64,000 bases of DNA from Capitulum mitella (Eukaryota; Arthropoda; Thecostraca; Pollicipedomorpha; Pollicipedidae): assembly GCA_030062745.1 (NCBI GenBank), contig CP099840.1:4464001-4528000 (forward strand), in the 5' to 3' direction. The stretch's first letter is position 1. Every line of letters starts with the position of its first letter. Made by a program: the position numbers and the translations under genes. The notes beneath the pieces are model-generated. The model did not search any database and was not told where the DNA came from. It saw nothing but the letters and a program-made list of their open reading frames with translations. Positions 12,801 to 27,800 of the stretch are shown in pieces.

Positions 12801-15800
12801 ACGCTACCGCAACGCACACTCACCGCAACCTAACCTAGCTTCACACTGAGCTGTTCACAGCTGACGCCAACGCCCGCTCGGCACGGCGACCTCACCAGGA
12901 CGGTGACTGGCCAGCAGCGGTTACCTGCGTTCTGCGCCTGCGTGGCCACGGCCAGATCGGTGGTGAACAGCAGCGTGCGCTGCATGCCGTCCAGGAAACT
13001 GACCCAGTAGAGCACGGTGCCGTCCGAGCTCTCGAAGTCCTCAATACCGTCCTGGGAACGAGGGGTGCCGTCAGCGGCCGTACGGACGTACCTGTGGTGA
13101 AGCGGCCAGGAGGGACGAGCCGTTCAGTGTTCGGAAGGAGCATGAAAGGCAGGCTAGATTGTGCTCCTTCCGTCCACCCAAAGACCACACATTACTTGCA
13201 TGCGTCTGCTTTACTGCAAACTATCATCCCACGACCAAAACCATGGATAACAGTCAAAGAAAGGATACTGGACACGTGCAGAAAAGCCCAGAAAATCGTG
13301 AAAGATGCCAGACTGGCAATGACCGCTGGAAGACTACGTGGTTTATGCCTTCGCTAGACGTCAGCTCCGCACGTCCGTGCCGTCAGCCCGGCCGGCAGAC
13401 GTCACCGACCTTGACCAGGGCGTCCTGCTTGTCCTTGACCTTGCCGCAGCTCCAGGAGAGGATGCGCTCGCTGGTGGGCCGCTCCCAGGTGTAGAGGCGC
13501 ACCTCTCCGGGCCGCAGCACGCTGTCGGGACGGACGGCAGGCGTCAGTGGGGTCAGTTCTGCGCGGGACGCCCGGGCAGGGGCGAGGAGTGCAGGCCAGG
13601 GGTCAGCGAGAGCGGCAGTCCGTAGTCGAGAGCAGGCAGTCGCCGATCCTGTGGGGCTCACGTCGAGGAACAACGCCCGCGGAACAGGGCGGCGCGAAAC
13701 TAACAGTCTGGACGCACTGAAACCAGTAGTCTGCGCCAACTGACGTACGCGTTACACAGCAGATGCTGCCAATACTGGCGTAGACCTCTGGCGGTCCTGA
13801 GTGGGCGCCAGAGGACAACGAAGGCGGTGAGCCCTCAAACCCCGACAATCAACAAATCTGACGGTCAAGAATACGGCTCGAACGAATGGTCTGCTACTTC
13901 TTCGAGAAATCCGAGTCGCATTACACAATACCAACATTACAAACAGCTCAAGACGCCAGATAAACGGACGGATAACGTGTAAGTACCATAATATAATAAC
14001 GAGACAGGGACTGTAACGAAGCTTGGTTGCAGTAAGTCCAACAGTACTTTAACCCTATTCCCGGAGGGCTAGACGGTATGGTCGATTCCCGGCAGGGGAG
14101 CGGATTCGGCCCCCCTCGAGATCTCGAGAACTACACATCCGATTTCATCGCAACAAACGGCAATCAATTTGCCATGACTTGAACTACATTTTCATAAAAA
14201 AATTCAAAATTTTTAAATGTGTGGATACAGGGGTGCAAAAGTGTCAAAATTAGGGGCATTTTTGGGCTTCTTATAACTCCGTTGTTTATCCACCGATTTC
14301 AATGAAACTCGCATGAATCGAGAGATTATGGGTAAGGCTTTTAGCATGGGTATACAAATCTGAAGTTTTGAGAAAATTCATGGGCGTTCACAGGGTTTCA
14401 AAAACAGGAGGATTAGTTTTCTAACAAATGAATGAACAAAAGAGGTAAAAACACTTTTTTGGCTTCTGCTAGTCATGTTATGCTAAAGAAGTACAAATCG
14501 CATCACATTGTTTGTATAATGTTAGCATAGGCGGTGCCAGGGACATGAAAAAGGGGAAACTGTCATGGTCATACGTTCTTCAGATCAACTTATGACCTTT
14601 GGCCTTCAATGACCTCCAGTGACCTTGGGGTCACTTGGAATGGTCTCGTGTGCATTTAATATTAACGATAAACGTTTTTAATCATTTGAATTAACTCTAT
14701 TTGAAAAATTTCATTTCACGGCTATTGCGATAAAGGGTATGCGCACTGGCATTTTAAGTCATAGCTCCGTGAACCGACCTGATATCAAGCTGAAACTTGG
14801 TACACAAGTAGAGGGCATCGTTCTACGTCATATATATTCCGGGTTTGGCATTTAAAAAAAGAAAACGGCGCCGAAATTATTGCAAAAAAAGCAAATCTTG
14901 ACTTTTGAACTTGACCTGATCTTGTAAAGTGACCTCAGACGAACAAAAATCTTAAAAACTCTGTTTCTGGCAGACATTTTCCTTCTACCCTCAACATGGC
15001 CAAAAATGGCTTGAGGTTCCTCCCAAAGACGTTGCCTGGCTCCGCCCCTGAGCAAAACAGAATTTTGAAATTTTGTCACGGCGCGTAGAAAGCATAGCTA
15101 GGAAAAGTGACCAAGTTTCGTGAAGCTTCGTTAAAAGCCTGGAATTAGCAAGCAAAAAACCCGAGGGGACGGATTCAGCCCCCCTGCCGGGAATAGGGTT
15201 AAAACCCACAAGGCGACACAACTATCTCATGCAGACGCGACGCCACAAACGTTGGCAAGACCACAAAACTGAACGCAACCAGTGACCGAAAAACTGACCC
15301 AACTGCGCACTATAGTCATCAGCCGCACAGGGCGACGTTTTCTCCGATTAGCTCGACTGGACTGAACCCACCTGCCGGGTGCTCCCACGCGGACCAAACA
15401 GCGGAAGGACGCAGACGCAACTGAAACCGAACACAACGCAACAAAAACCGACCACAGCGCCCGACACCCCAACGGCAGCCACGGAGCCTGCAACTGCACA
15501 CAGTCCGACGCGCCCGCCTGCCGTGCGGTGACGTCACAGCGCAGGAGGCCGCCGTCTACCGGGCGTCTCTGTCGTCCGTCGCCTTCCGGAGGCGGTTCAG
15601 CTCCCGCTCGATCAGCGTCTGGGAGCGGGCCAGCCGCTCCCGGCTGGAGCTGTTGCAGCTCTTCAGTCGGACGCTGCGGCTCTGCGGCCGGTCGGCCAGC
15701 CTAGGAAACACACGGCCGGATCGGCTGAGCGCACGCTCGTGGCTCGAGTTCCGCGCCGCCTCCGCTCCGCCGGGCCGGCACACGGGCGCCGGCCGCCTCC

Positions 15801-18800
15801 GATGACGCCACCGGAGGCTGTCCGGCAACGGCTGGTGACGCGCCGCGGCGGCCCGTTCACCGCACCGCCACCACAGCCTGGCCTCCCGTCACAGGCGGAG
15901 TCTTCCCCCTGACCGCACGGACCGGAGGCCCAGCAGGTCACTCGGTCACAAGCAACGTCACACGGCGCACCGCTGCACGCCTCAATCGACCACATACACC
16001 AAACCCGAATCTCAGACGCAGCCGGCGACGCCGGCGCGACTGTCGCGACACTCCACATCTCGTCTCACTGCCGACACACGACCGTGAACGTCGCCGCCGC
16101 CGGTCGCAGTCGCACTGGGCGCCGCCCCGGCCCACAGCCGGCCGCTGCTGTCACGACCCCCTCCCCGGTCGCCGCTAACCTGGCCTGCTCGAAGCGTTTC
16201 TGCCGGTAGAGGACGTCGTCGTGCGCGGTGTGGTTCACCAGCCGGACGGCGGCCATGCCATCCACGTAGTCGTCCAGCGTGATGATGGTGGACGCCTCGG
16301 ACACCTGCACGCTCACGCTGACGCCTCCGTACTGCAAAATACGTGGGGACGGACTCACACTGCTGTACGTAAGAATTCGGGCTATGTATAATTTATTGCG
16401 AACGACAGGTTCACAGCCTTCCATGGGGAAATTAAAGCCACTGAAGACGATGCTATTCATGCCGAACCAATTGTTCAGACACGTCCAGCGCTGGAAAGAA
16501 ATGTAATTTTTCGGCATAAGCATCTTTATCCATACTTTAAAATCCGTTGAGACAGACCCTTGTAACAAGCGAGGGTCAAAATACGATGGAAACCCGCAAA
16601 TCACCAGCACCCTCCCCGCAAAAAAAACGTTCGCAGATGGCCAGTACCGTGTTGGCCAGATAGAGCAGGCAGCTGTTGGTGGCCTTGTACGAGAAGTAGG
16701 TGGTTTCCTCCTCGGTGTCGGCCACGCGGCAGCGCAGCTCCTTGTTCCGGTCGCGCGGCCAGAACGGTAGGCACGAGTCTGCACCGGTCGGCGGGCGGCA
16801 GGTCAGACGACCGGACACGTCAGCCGCACACAGGACCCGACCGGGACCGCACCACTACCACTGGCCATCTCTATCCATGTGATCCACGGGAAATAATGCG
16901 CTCAAACTTTGTGTCACGGCAGTGAGCCACGAGGAGGTAATGAGAACGCCCATAGAGGTATTGTGCATGCATGTCCTAACGTAGCCCATTTCCATCAAAT
17001 CAACTAGCTTTATGAGCCGATGGGTGGCGAAAAGAAAACAAACGAAAAACGACAACGAGACGCACGCAATACAGCGATAAACAAACACGGAAACACGGAG
17101 ACAGGCATACAGAGTCAGAGACAGAGACGGGGACGGAGACAGAGAGCCACTGACTGGCCGGCACGGTAGTCCAGTCCTCCTCCGGCGCCGGCTCGTGGAC
17201 CTGGATGTCGTAGGGCGCGCTGTTGGCCAGCACCACGCTCGGCAGCAGGTACACCTGACGCGTCAGACCGGACCGGCTCAGCTGGATCTGCACGCTGATC
17301 TGCCGGGCGAAGAGCAGACACGCCGTCAGCGAGACCACACCGGGTCCGGCAACGCTGCGGCATGTTTTCACACATGCATGCCCCAAAACCGTTGTACGCC
17401 GTCCGATATCTGAACAGTCCGGACGTACGGTCGTTGAAGAATGCGCACAGGGAAGACGACGTGGTTATAATGACCAACGTTATTGTTGGACATAGTCTGA
17501 AGAATGCGGGCAGCGCAAATCCACAGGCAATACTAAAATCAGCTGTCTGGTGTCTTTCGAGGATACCACGACCGTCTGAAGGAAACAATTTGCCATTAAA
17601 GCCAACTATCATCTATTTCATGGCAGTCTGAAGCAGTTCCATCCTCTCCCGTATCGTTGAACCCATCCTTCCGTACGCCAACGTGGATCCTTGCGCACTT
17701 ATCCATACCGCCCTCACACTCATTTTTACGCAGCAGCCACAAGGCTTGTACACTTGGCACTGCTCACAAAGCAGGCGCACGCTCATCTCTCAAGGCCAGT
17801 AACAGCGTAGCTGTACACTCATCTTCCTGGGTCGGTCCACTCTCTACTGCCTACAGCGCGGGTGTGGAATCATCCCAGTGTCGCGGCCGCAAGGGCCGTA
17901 ACCTCTCTACCGTCCACAACCAAGCTGCACACGCATCTCTCAGGGGCAACAAACGTTCCACTGGCTACAAGGCGAGTGCGCACTCAACATTCCGTTCCCG
18001 GACCGTCATTTCTCTACTGCCCAGAGCGCAGCTGTGCACTGATCTCTCAGTACCAGCGCGGGGTCCATGAACTCTCCACTGCCCGGAGGACGGGCGTACA
18101 CTCAGCTCGCGCCGGCGCCGGGGACGTCCGTCGCCCGGCCGCCGCCACAGCGAGGTGGTGGTCACGACCTGACGATACGCCGCCAGCCGGCCGGCCGACC
18201 CCTGCTGGCAGCCGGACGTCGACCGGGAACAGGTCATGCTAGGTCAAGGCAGGCGAGGTCAGGCCAGGTCAAAGCAGGCGAGGACATGGAGGCCAGGACG
18301 GGACCTTGCAAGACACCACAGGGCAGGCGAGGTCAGGCCAAGAGAGCGCAGGTCATAAAAGAACCGCACGGATCAGGGACAGGGCAACAAAGGCCAGAGA
18401 ATATCGCGCGCGAAAAGCCACCACTGCCAGCGGTCACGGCTCCACGTCCTCGTGACCAACCGCTGGTCGTCTACTGACTGACGCCGCTGACCAACTCCCC
18501 ACGCGGACCGGACCCTGGCGACCCCGCGCGGCGGGCCGACGCCGGCGGCGGCCGACTCACCCCGTAGTCCCAGTTGTGGCAGGCGCAGGTGACCGTGCCG
18601 CCGCTGCCGACCGTGTCCAGCGAGAACTTGTCCGACCACTCCGAGTCCTCCACGCGCACCGACGCCTTCTTCTTGGAGAAGAACGAGCTCGGCTTGAAGG
18701 AGAAGAGCACCGGCTCCGCGTAGCTCTCCGGGTGGTAGATCAGGTTGGAGGTGTCGCCCACCGACTGCGGGTTCCCGGCGACATTGGTCAGGTTCCTCCC

Positions 18801-21800
18801 ACGCCGGGGGACCGGACCGTACGCAGCATCACGGCCCGATTCGGTCCACGTGGTATGCGCAGATGCCCCGCAAAATGGGCACGGAATGGCGCTGTAGCCT
18901 TGGTATTGCCGACAGCGCTAAGTCAGAAAGGTGTGTTTCGTGATGGCTATGCGTTAGTATCATCTAAAGGTTAAACTGGGCCGACCTAAAACGTTCCGAC
19001 GTGGTCGTATGCCGTCACATTTCCCTTTTTGAGATTCACGATGCCTCTTTGAAAAATGGTATCGCGAATGTATGATGTCATCACGGGGCTGTGGCGAATG
19101 AACACGTTAAATTTGTCTTCAGGTATCTTCAAACCAGACTTCAGTATTTTCTGGCTTACTGTATGTTATATGATACTTGTTCAACAAATCATTCGTCAGA
19201 AATGTTTTAACTACGTGAGGTTCAAATAGTGAGCAAGATAAGTGGACCAGTTTCATACATGAGGAGGACGACCTTTTCTATTTAATTAAGATGAAAAAGG
19301 CTGACAGAGTGGCGAACAATGCCATTCGTAAAAATAATATATACATGACCGAGAAAATGTCGAAATCGAGTTCCCATCCAACTGCAGGAAATTGTCAGTA
19401 CTTCTGAAATTTTATATCGTGCATTTACAACATACTGCTTTAGTATTTCAGAAACCTTTATCGATTTACTATGTATAATTTTTCCTTTCCTATACCCTCT
19501 TTTAAGTTTCGTACATTTCTTAACAAACTGAGCATGATTCAGCGGTGCAAAGGCATCAGCTAGGGTGTCTGTGTGTTTGAACGGCATGCAGAAACTGCGG
19601 AAGCTACTAACGATAAGTAATAACAGAAAAGTGTTCATCCTTGGCAGTCGCAAGACTAGGCGTGATACTTGTGGTATCACAGAGAATGGCAAACTGGCGA
19701 ATTTGAATCAGCGTATTTAGGAAAACATCGCAGGATTTCAGAACAAAGTCGTCGCAAAGAACTGCCATTGCCAGAACTGGGCACAGGATGCAAAGAATCC
19801 TATTCCTGCTGACGGTTAAACTGGTTTGAAGCGGTAAAATGACTACGCTGTGAAATATAAAAAAAAACATGGCCAACACATAAACTGGGTACCCAGCCAC
19901 GCAACAGTAGTCTTCACCTGTGTCGAGCTCCAATGCCGCCACCCCTCGTCCAACAACAGTTTTCACTCGTATTCCCCAACGAAAGCCCACCACCAACTAC
20001 AAAAAAATAATCCAACGTAGAACATCTTGTTTGAAGTCCACCATCAGCTAGCCAAACCTACCAATAAAACCTATCGCTATCCCACCACCAGCTAGCCAAA
20101 CCCACAGATGGAACCGATCACCACCCCCACGAAAAACAATCGGTAAATCATGCGGAATCTCATGCCGTCTCATCCGAAACATCTTATCCCTCCGAAGCGA
20201 GTTCAACTGATAACACAAAACACCGACTGACAATTCGCTCCTATCTCCAGCGACAGTGCATCGCGGCGGAGTCTGTTCCGAACACCGCCGTCGCAACAGA
20301 GGAAGCAGTCGTGTCAAGTGGGGTGCACACGCAAACCAGGCCTCACACCCGATGGGGCGCCCGGCGGGGCCCCACTTACGTGAACCTCATCAATGCAATT
20401 CTGAAAACGACACACGACGCCGTCAGTGGGCGCGTACCGCGGCGCGGGCCGGCCGGCGGGCCGGCCGCGGCGGCGCACAGCACAACACGTCTAGCAAGAG
20501 GTCGGCGTTACTTGGCAGCGCGGCCAGCAGGGCCGGGTACGGTCGCCACTTGAGCAGCGCCTGGCCCGGCACCTGGGTCACAGCGGCGCGCCGGTCAGAG
20601 CGCGGCCGCGGGCACCCTCGGCGGCGGGGGGGGTGGTGCCCGGCAGTCACAGGAGGCCGGTCTAGCTCGGGGCACTGTGCTGTCCACGGTGCAGGGGGGA
20701 CGGAGGTGCCCTCTCGCTCAGTCATCAAACAAGACGAGCAAAATAAAGCCATCGTGGTATACAAACGGCATTAAGCAACTCGGATTATGCAATCGAGAAC
20801 AGCGTCGTAGACGTAAACGTTGTAATGATGAAGACGCCGGTCTTCAGCACATAACCGAAGGTAAATATGACGTACATGTGACATTATCTTCTTCATACCT
20901 GTACAGACAGGAAAACAGTCTGAAAATGTCAACGTTTCTGCTGAAGGCATTAGTGTTCTGCATGTAACCTTCCTGTCGTGTGGTGACGATTATATTTGGA
21001 AGTCAGTCGGAGAATCACACAATTCCCCACGCTTTACGTTAAAGCTCGCGGGACCGCGACCATTAACCAATTTAAATTATAACTATTGACCGCGACCCGG
21101 CTGGTGTTAAAACTCCTAGCACGAACCTGGTCGCTATAAGTGACAGAATCTAGACTCCATCATTTTGGAGGCATTTCTACGTTTAGCAAACTGCTACACC
21201 GGCCACGGTGCACAGGAACCCTTACAAAGCTAATGACGCAACGAAGTATCGGCAAATGACGGCCGTGTACAGGCCTGCTCCCGCTGTCCCGTGCGAGAAC
21301 TCAGCGTGCGCCGAGGTCATTTAGATTTTATGCTGCATCCACATGGTACCGGAACTCGTCGTTCACAACATAAGAACTGGGTGACGAGCGTTGTCTCGCC
21401 CAAACGCGATGATCGTCAGGTCCTTTAACTACCTTTTACCTACTGGTTTAACTACCTGGGAAAAGTGTCCCACGGAAATCCACGCCGTTTTACTGTGAGC
21501 GTACATTGTTGTGCAAAGCTGCATCGCGGGGTCATATGCCATGTATGATGTTCTGACGTACTCTTCTTGGTGTGTCATGCACTTTTTGTGTCCCGACTCT
21601 CACAAGCAACCTGACTTTTTGCACTTTTTGTGCAAAGTCAGGTTGCACTTTTTGTGTTCTGACTGTTACACATGTCATGGCAATGACCCATGACTGCCAC
21701 AATGTGGATGACTACGACCGTCAATAAGTAAGCCGTACGTGACGCATAACGTAATTAGCTGTCAATATAACATAAGGACGTACAGCAATATATAGCAACT

Positions 21801-24800
21801 GAAGTTGCTTCGTCCCTCCCCCTCCCACCACCACCACAAAACTGGGAGACAGCTGATCCTCCGAACTCTATCGCCCTGTCCATTTTGCATCCCGAGTCAC
21901 GCGCAGCCGCCACCTTTCCATGAAAGGCCTGAGAGACCTCAAGTCTCCGAGATGTACTCTTTTCCCAGCCTCGAGACCCTCCCGTCAGTGGGGTAACTGG
22001 TGACATTTACGGTATTTGGCGTTCAACAAATCTTCCCAGCGCTTTTGCACACGTAATGAGCATGCCGTCAACATAATTAGCACCATTAAAATAGCATCAT
22101 CAAAAGAGCAACATCAAAATAATTATTATGAGTTCAGCTTAACCAGAGATGAAAGAATAGGTTTAAGATGAAGAGAGCCCTCGAATGTTCATCTTTACCC
22201 TATGTCCAACTAACAATATTTCTTTTGAAGCGAGTATGTCATTACCTATCTGAAAATGACACATAACGGAAACATTAGCATGTCATTAGCTACATGAAAA
22301 TGAAACACAATTACTTACAATCCACATTCAAAAATTTGTCCACGTTAGTAGGGAATAGCGTCAAAGATATATACAATTTATATAGTTCCTTATATGTAAT
22401 TTATACATAAATATAAATTACAAGTATATTACATATATACACTTATATATAAAATGCATATACAAACTGAATCACAAATTTATACAAACTGAAAATTTAT
22501 ACAACTTTACATACAAATTTATATAAATGTATGTAACAAGTAAAAAGTAGCATCGGACATAAATCATGTTGGAAAAACCTCTTCAGCCCGATCCATGTCA
22601 CATGCAACCTTCCAGCTACGGTCAGGTTTTACCATAGTTCCGGTTAAAGCTTTTACACGCTGCACTGACGATATTCTGCACAACTAAACGTCATAAGACC
22701 GATTTCACGTCGTTCGGATCATAAAACGGTAATGGAAGACCTTAATGCTCTACAACCTGACATGTTGCTTTAATTATAAACGCGCAAAGCCTGGTTCCTG
22801 AAATCGATGCAACAATCATACTTCACATAGCATAAATCAAAGGAGCAAGCCTGTCGCCGCATAAAAGGCCAAAGAAGGTTGCTTTTAAAGAATGGCCACC
22901 AATCACTTCCAACAAGCATTCCAACGTAAACTAGACATTGAAAAAACGGACGGTAAAAGATAAAGTGCGCCGATAAGTACCGGCACCAAAAGCACGGCGA
23001 CCGCGCAAAAATCCAGCCATCGCAACATGTTAATCCAATCCCGCCGTCCCTCAGCACCTCGCTGAGTACCTTCGGGACCAGCTAAAGAATCCGTCAGCGT
23101 AAGACGGACACACGGCGAGGGCAGGTCGGGTCGGGCCGGGTCGGGCAGGGGATGCGGCGGGTTAACGGCACCGCACGAGACACCGTTAGCGACAGCTGTC
23201 TGTGGCTAGCGAGCGCGGCACGAGCAGGCTGCCACTGGGTCTGCCAGGCGCTCCGGGACGGACAAGACTAGGGCGGACGAAGGGAGGTCCTTACCGGGTC
23301 CCCCTGCTGGGATATCATGGTCAGGGAGGAGGCCCATCTCTGAAAACAACCGCCAAATGCCGGCTTGACATGTGCAACGGTGAGCTTTCGGCATTGCACA
23401 TGCGCTTTAACTATTTGACAGCAAATGTTTTGTGCAGACTCGTCGCAGCAAATAACAATATAACAGCATTCCTCGTTCCTGGTCAACAGACCATTAAATG
23501 ACAAAGTTGCTGTGAACGAATTTGGACGATGCTTGCAGAAAGCATGCAAGTAAGCTGACGGTTAAGGTATGACAGCAAGCAACTCAGCTAACGCAGACCA
23601 TGAGAGGGTCTTTTTATCTGCTACCTGCAAGGATTGCAGGGTCCCTGTTTCGGTCTTCTTCTCCTGATATGGTTTTTTACACCGCTGCAATTTTTGAGGA
23701 AAAATTAAAGGACAATGCCGATGCCTGCAAGACGCCACTGACAACGTGGAAACATCACCGATCCATTTTTTTTCGACTGAAGCTAACGAAAGGCATGATG
23801 CGGTTAGTGTTTAATTCTCCACAATCCCTAACATAGCCTGCTAATTCTGCACTCTCCAAAAACCCACAACACAACACATTCTCAGATTCACTAATCCTTC
23901 GTCACAACACGTCAGCACATCATCGTCACGTGTACGTACGCACAAAACATATGTACAAAACAAACGCACAAAACATAACCATCAGCCTGCGCCACCAGCA
24001 GACGTGTCGCGGCCGGCGCGTACCTTGTAGGTGAGCATCTTGCCGGTGCGGTTGATCATCCAGAACGGGGCGTAGAGCGACATGAGCTGCGAGCCGTTCA
24101 CCGTGCGCGTGTGCATGCCCAGGCTGAGGTCGGACCGGTAGTCGCCGTCCGCCGAGACGAACGTCCACACCGTCAGCTCGTTCGGCTCCTGCTCCAGCTT
24201 GTGGCTCAGCGACCACCGCCGGTCCAGGTAGTTGGCCAGCTGCGGCGGCGGACGGTGACGTCAGCGGAAGGTGCAGCCGGGACAGAGTGCAGTCCGGTGA
24301 AGCCAGGACAGACCGGAGTCTGGCGCAGCCGGGACAGGCTGCAGTCCAGTGAAGTCATTACAGACCGAGTCTGGCGCAGTCGGGACGGACTGCAGTCTGG
24401 TGAAGCCAGGACAGACTGGTGTCTGGTGCAACCGGAACTGGAGTCTGGTGAAGCCGAAACAAACTGGAGCATGGTGCAGCCGGGACAGACTAGAGTCTGG
24501 CGCAGCCGGGACAGACTGGAGTCTGGACTGCAGGTGACGTTGACACACTGGTGCCAGTACACGGCAACGCCACAAAAAATTTTCAGGGCGCCTGGTGACG
24601 GACGAAGGAGTGCTCCCCCCATGGCTGGTAATGTATGACAGACCGCTGTCGGGACATATGGCGCCGGATGACAGACAGAGACATCAGGACGGCAGGTAAC
24701 CGGTGACGGACGGCCGTCAGGATGGCTGTATCGAGCGGCCCGCAACTGTTCACGGATTCGGGTCGAAGATACGCTCCGGACTGGTGCTCGTTCCGCTGTC

Positions 24801-27800
24801 TACCGGCAGCGTCAAGGACAAAGCCGGTGACACCGACGGCACACAGTCCACTTGGTGGACATTAAAGACATAACTAGACGACAGCTTTAAGCTGTTCGCA
24901 TGGAAGTCGAAATGGGAGTTGCTCGCCGGTTACCGATGATCAGTACCGATCGAACCGTCAAATCAAAAGCGTAATCAGAAGAACTGCCGGCTTTTCGCCC
25001 ACAATAGAGGCAAAGAGGCACCTACACACGGACAAACTGATCATGAAGCAGGCAAAGCCGCCGCCAAGGGGAAAAAAATTGTACAAAACCCACTGGAGTT
25101 CAGGAAACGTCGCCCGTCTCGCCACAAAGCCCATACAAGGCCAAAAAAAACACCCCCACGCGCCGCCGCCGGCGCCGCGTCAACCGGTCGCACCTGGAGC
25201 GAGATGCTGTTTCCGGCCTGGGCGGTGGGCATCTGGCACGAGCCGCCCGGCTCCAGGACGACCGGGTCCAGGTCGCCGGGCCGGACGTACGTCAGCGCCA
25301 CCGGCAGCAGGTTGCTGAGCACGGCCGGCGGCCGCAGGTGGACCCGGTACGACCGGCTGGCCAGCGTCTTGGCGCGCGATGTCTCGAACAGGATGGGCTT
25401 CATCTCGCCGTGGCACTGCCGCAAGGAGCGCGCGCTGGTCACGGGGAGGTCAGGTACGGCGGCCGAGCCGAAAAACGGGAACAGGTGGAAAGGGTCTTTG
25501 AAATTACTACGGCTTCCTTTGGCTAGCAAACGGAAAAATGTCTGCCCCACGGTTGTGGGTGAAATGCAGAGCGCCTGGAGCCCATTCGACGCGTTTTTAA
25601 AACAGCCGACTTAAAAATGAGACGGGGCATATCATTTTGCATGGAAGAACTGCACCCGAGCCGACACTGTACTGTGGAACGAATGCATTCTCGAACAGAA
25701 TATAATTAGAAACCTACGCGAGTGTTCATCATCATTCCTGAGAAATTTGAAATTCGGCGTACTGGAAAAGCAAGCAGGATTCAGTTTACGTGGAACGTGC
25801 TACGATATGTTTTGCTATCTGACAAAAAATAGGGAAACGTGAACAGTCCGGAGCCAACGTGACCCTGCGCGGGAACTTGCTTTGTCGGTATGACAAAAGC
25901 ATGACGGTTAAATTGCGGAAGCCTATGACGTATGTCGTTCATCCTGCCGCTCTCACGCAGGGCCACCGCGTCACCACTGACCATCATGCAGAAGGGGTAG
26001 CCGGCCTGGCTGCTCTTGCTGCCGCACTGCAGCGTCTTGGTGACGTCCGGGTTGTTCTGCAGGTCGCGCCACACGAACGGCTGCACCGACACCGTGTACC
26101 TGTCCAGGCAGGGCCGCACGGTCAGCCGCAATAACGCCCGCTACAACGGCAGGCCGACGAGGCTTCAGCAACGGCTTGACGTAGACACATTACGGCGAGC
26201 ATCGGCGCACGCGGGGCAAAATGAGCCAGTGCTGGTCCGTAATGATCAGCGATCATAGCCGAGATCTCCGGCAAATAGGAGAAAAATCCACGAGTAAAAA
26301 CATATGGTAATGGGACCTTTTGTCATTAGGGAAGCTGCGTTAGCAAGGACTCACGATTACCTAATCTGTCACAGGTCCAACACAGGTGCTGCAGATCGTG
26401 ACATACTCATTAAGAATCCCATTTATTTTCCCCGGGGTGCGACACTTACATGCTCCAGCACATTTGACCGCCGTAAAAGACCCCGAGAGAATGCGGAACA
26501 CTGTTTTCATCGCGTAAATAACCCAGCAGACCCGACTTCTACATAATGAAACTGGGACGCCCCTCAGTCTCAGGCCTGCCGACCGTCCGGACTTCCTGCC
26601 CTCAACCGACCATGCCCGACATTCCGCGAGCCGCCCCTGTCTCTGACCCGTCCACGCCGAAGAAGAGTTCAGCCGTGCTGGAGTACACGGCCGAGAACGG
26701 CAGCGCCAGCAGACCGTCCGGCTCCGCCACGCCCACGCACTGCAGCTCGTTCCCGCCGCTGTTCATGTAGTACACCTTGACCGGCACGCTCTGGTGGTTC
26801 TCCACCTGCCGACGGCCGCGGAGCGCGTCACACCTCGTCACAGGCGCGGCGTCACACGGCGCCGCGTCACACGGGGCGGGGTCGGGCCGGGCCTTTGTGG
26901 CAGACCGTAGGACGAGGTCCAGTGGGGCGCAACAGCCGTTTCATGCCGCTGGAAGAGCAACAAGAGCAGCCGAGGAGTCATAAGACAGGCGGCGAACAGC
27001 CGCCGCCACCACACGAACGAATGGTGCCACGTCGAAAACATCAGTGTTGGATGAATGGGCGGGGTGGTTGACAGGTATACGAGCGTCTACTCAGCGGCGA
27101 CTGTCCATGCACGAATTGGAAGTGCACGTCTCATACCTACAGCGTTTATGTGATGCATGACATTACTTGGCCTTATGACACAAGGTCTGCATTAGTTGAC
27201 GTAGCGGCGGATTGTTTGGATCCACAGTTCAGCTGTAAGCACGTCACTTTATAATAACACAGCAGCTTTGTCACCGCCTTCGCCGACGGCTTCCAACACC
27301 CATTAAGCGTCGTCGGTGTCCAACGAACAAACCAATAAGACGGAACCGCCGCTCATCAACCCCAGCGTGACACCGCCGGCGGTAGCCGGCCACTGCCTGC
27401 CGTGCCGGGCGGCGCGCCGACCTGCAGGCAGCTGCGGATGGTGACGATCTTGGAGTCGAAGTGCGCCTGGATGTCGGCGACCAGGCCGCACGTGTCGCCG
27501 CCGTCCGGCCGCTTCCGCTGCACCCGGAAGTAGCGGCTTTCCGCCCGGCTCACCGGCACATCGGCGCTCCAGCCGAGCGACGGAATCTGCCGCGGGGGGG
27601 GGGGTCAGGGAGGCGACGTCACGCAACGGAAGCCCGAGTTCTCCGGCACGGGTCCAACACAGTCCCCTGCAGCGACGGCCGCCGCCTGGACGCATTCCCA
27701 GACCAGACCGCGGCGCGAGTGAATACCACACTGACGAAACGGGACTTCACCACGGCACGAAACCCGCGATAGGTCCACCGCAAAGAAACGACAGGAGGCC

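Larger units (their letters stand above)
13522..16179. other. Vps13 intron with MITE and candidate cassette exon
   Basis: Holds the piggyBac-like MITE (14053–15198) and the 15560–15700 exon candidate. The remainder shows no gene. Confidence 0.6.
18765..24023. other. Large Vps13 intron
   Basis: Contains the 21608 hairpin, the AT tract at 22365 and a GC-rich island near 20300–20700. Minus-strand frames at 19282–19996 are hydrophobic but overlap and match no family I recognise. No supported gene. Confidence 0.5.

Noticed and set aside
19282-19996. Two overlapping minus-strand frames with hydrophobic stretches, suggestive of a membrane receptor
   Set aside because: The frames differ, no family motif is visible, and no splice pair joins them convincingly.
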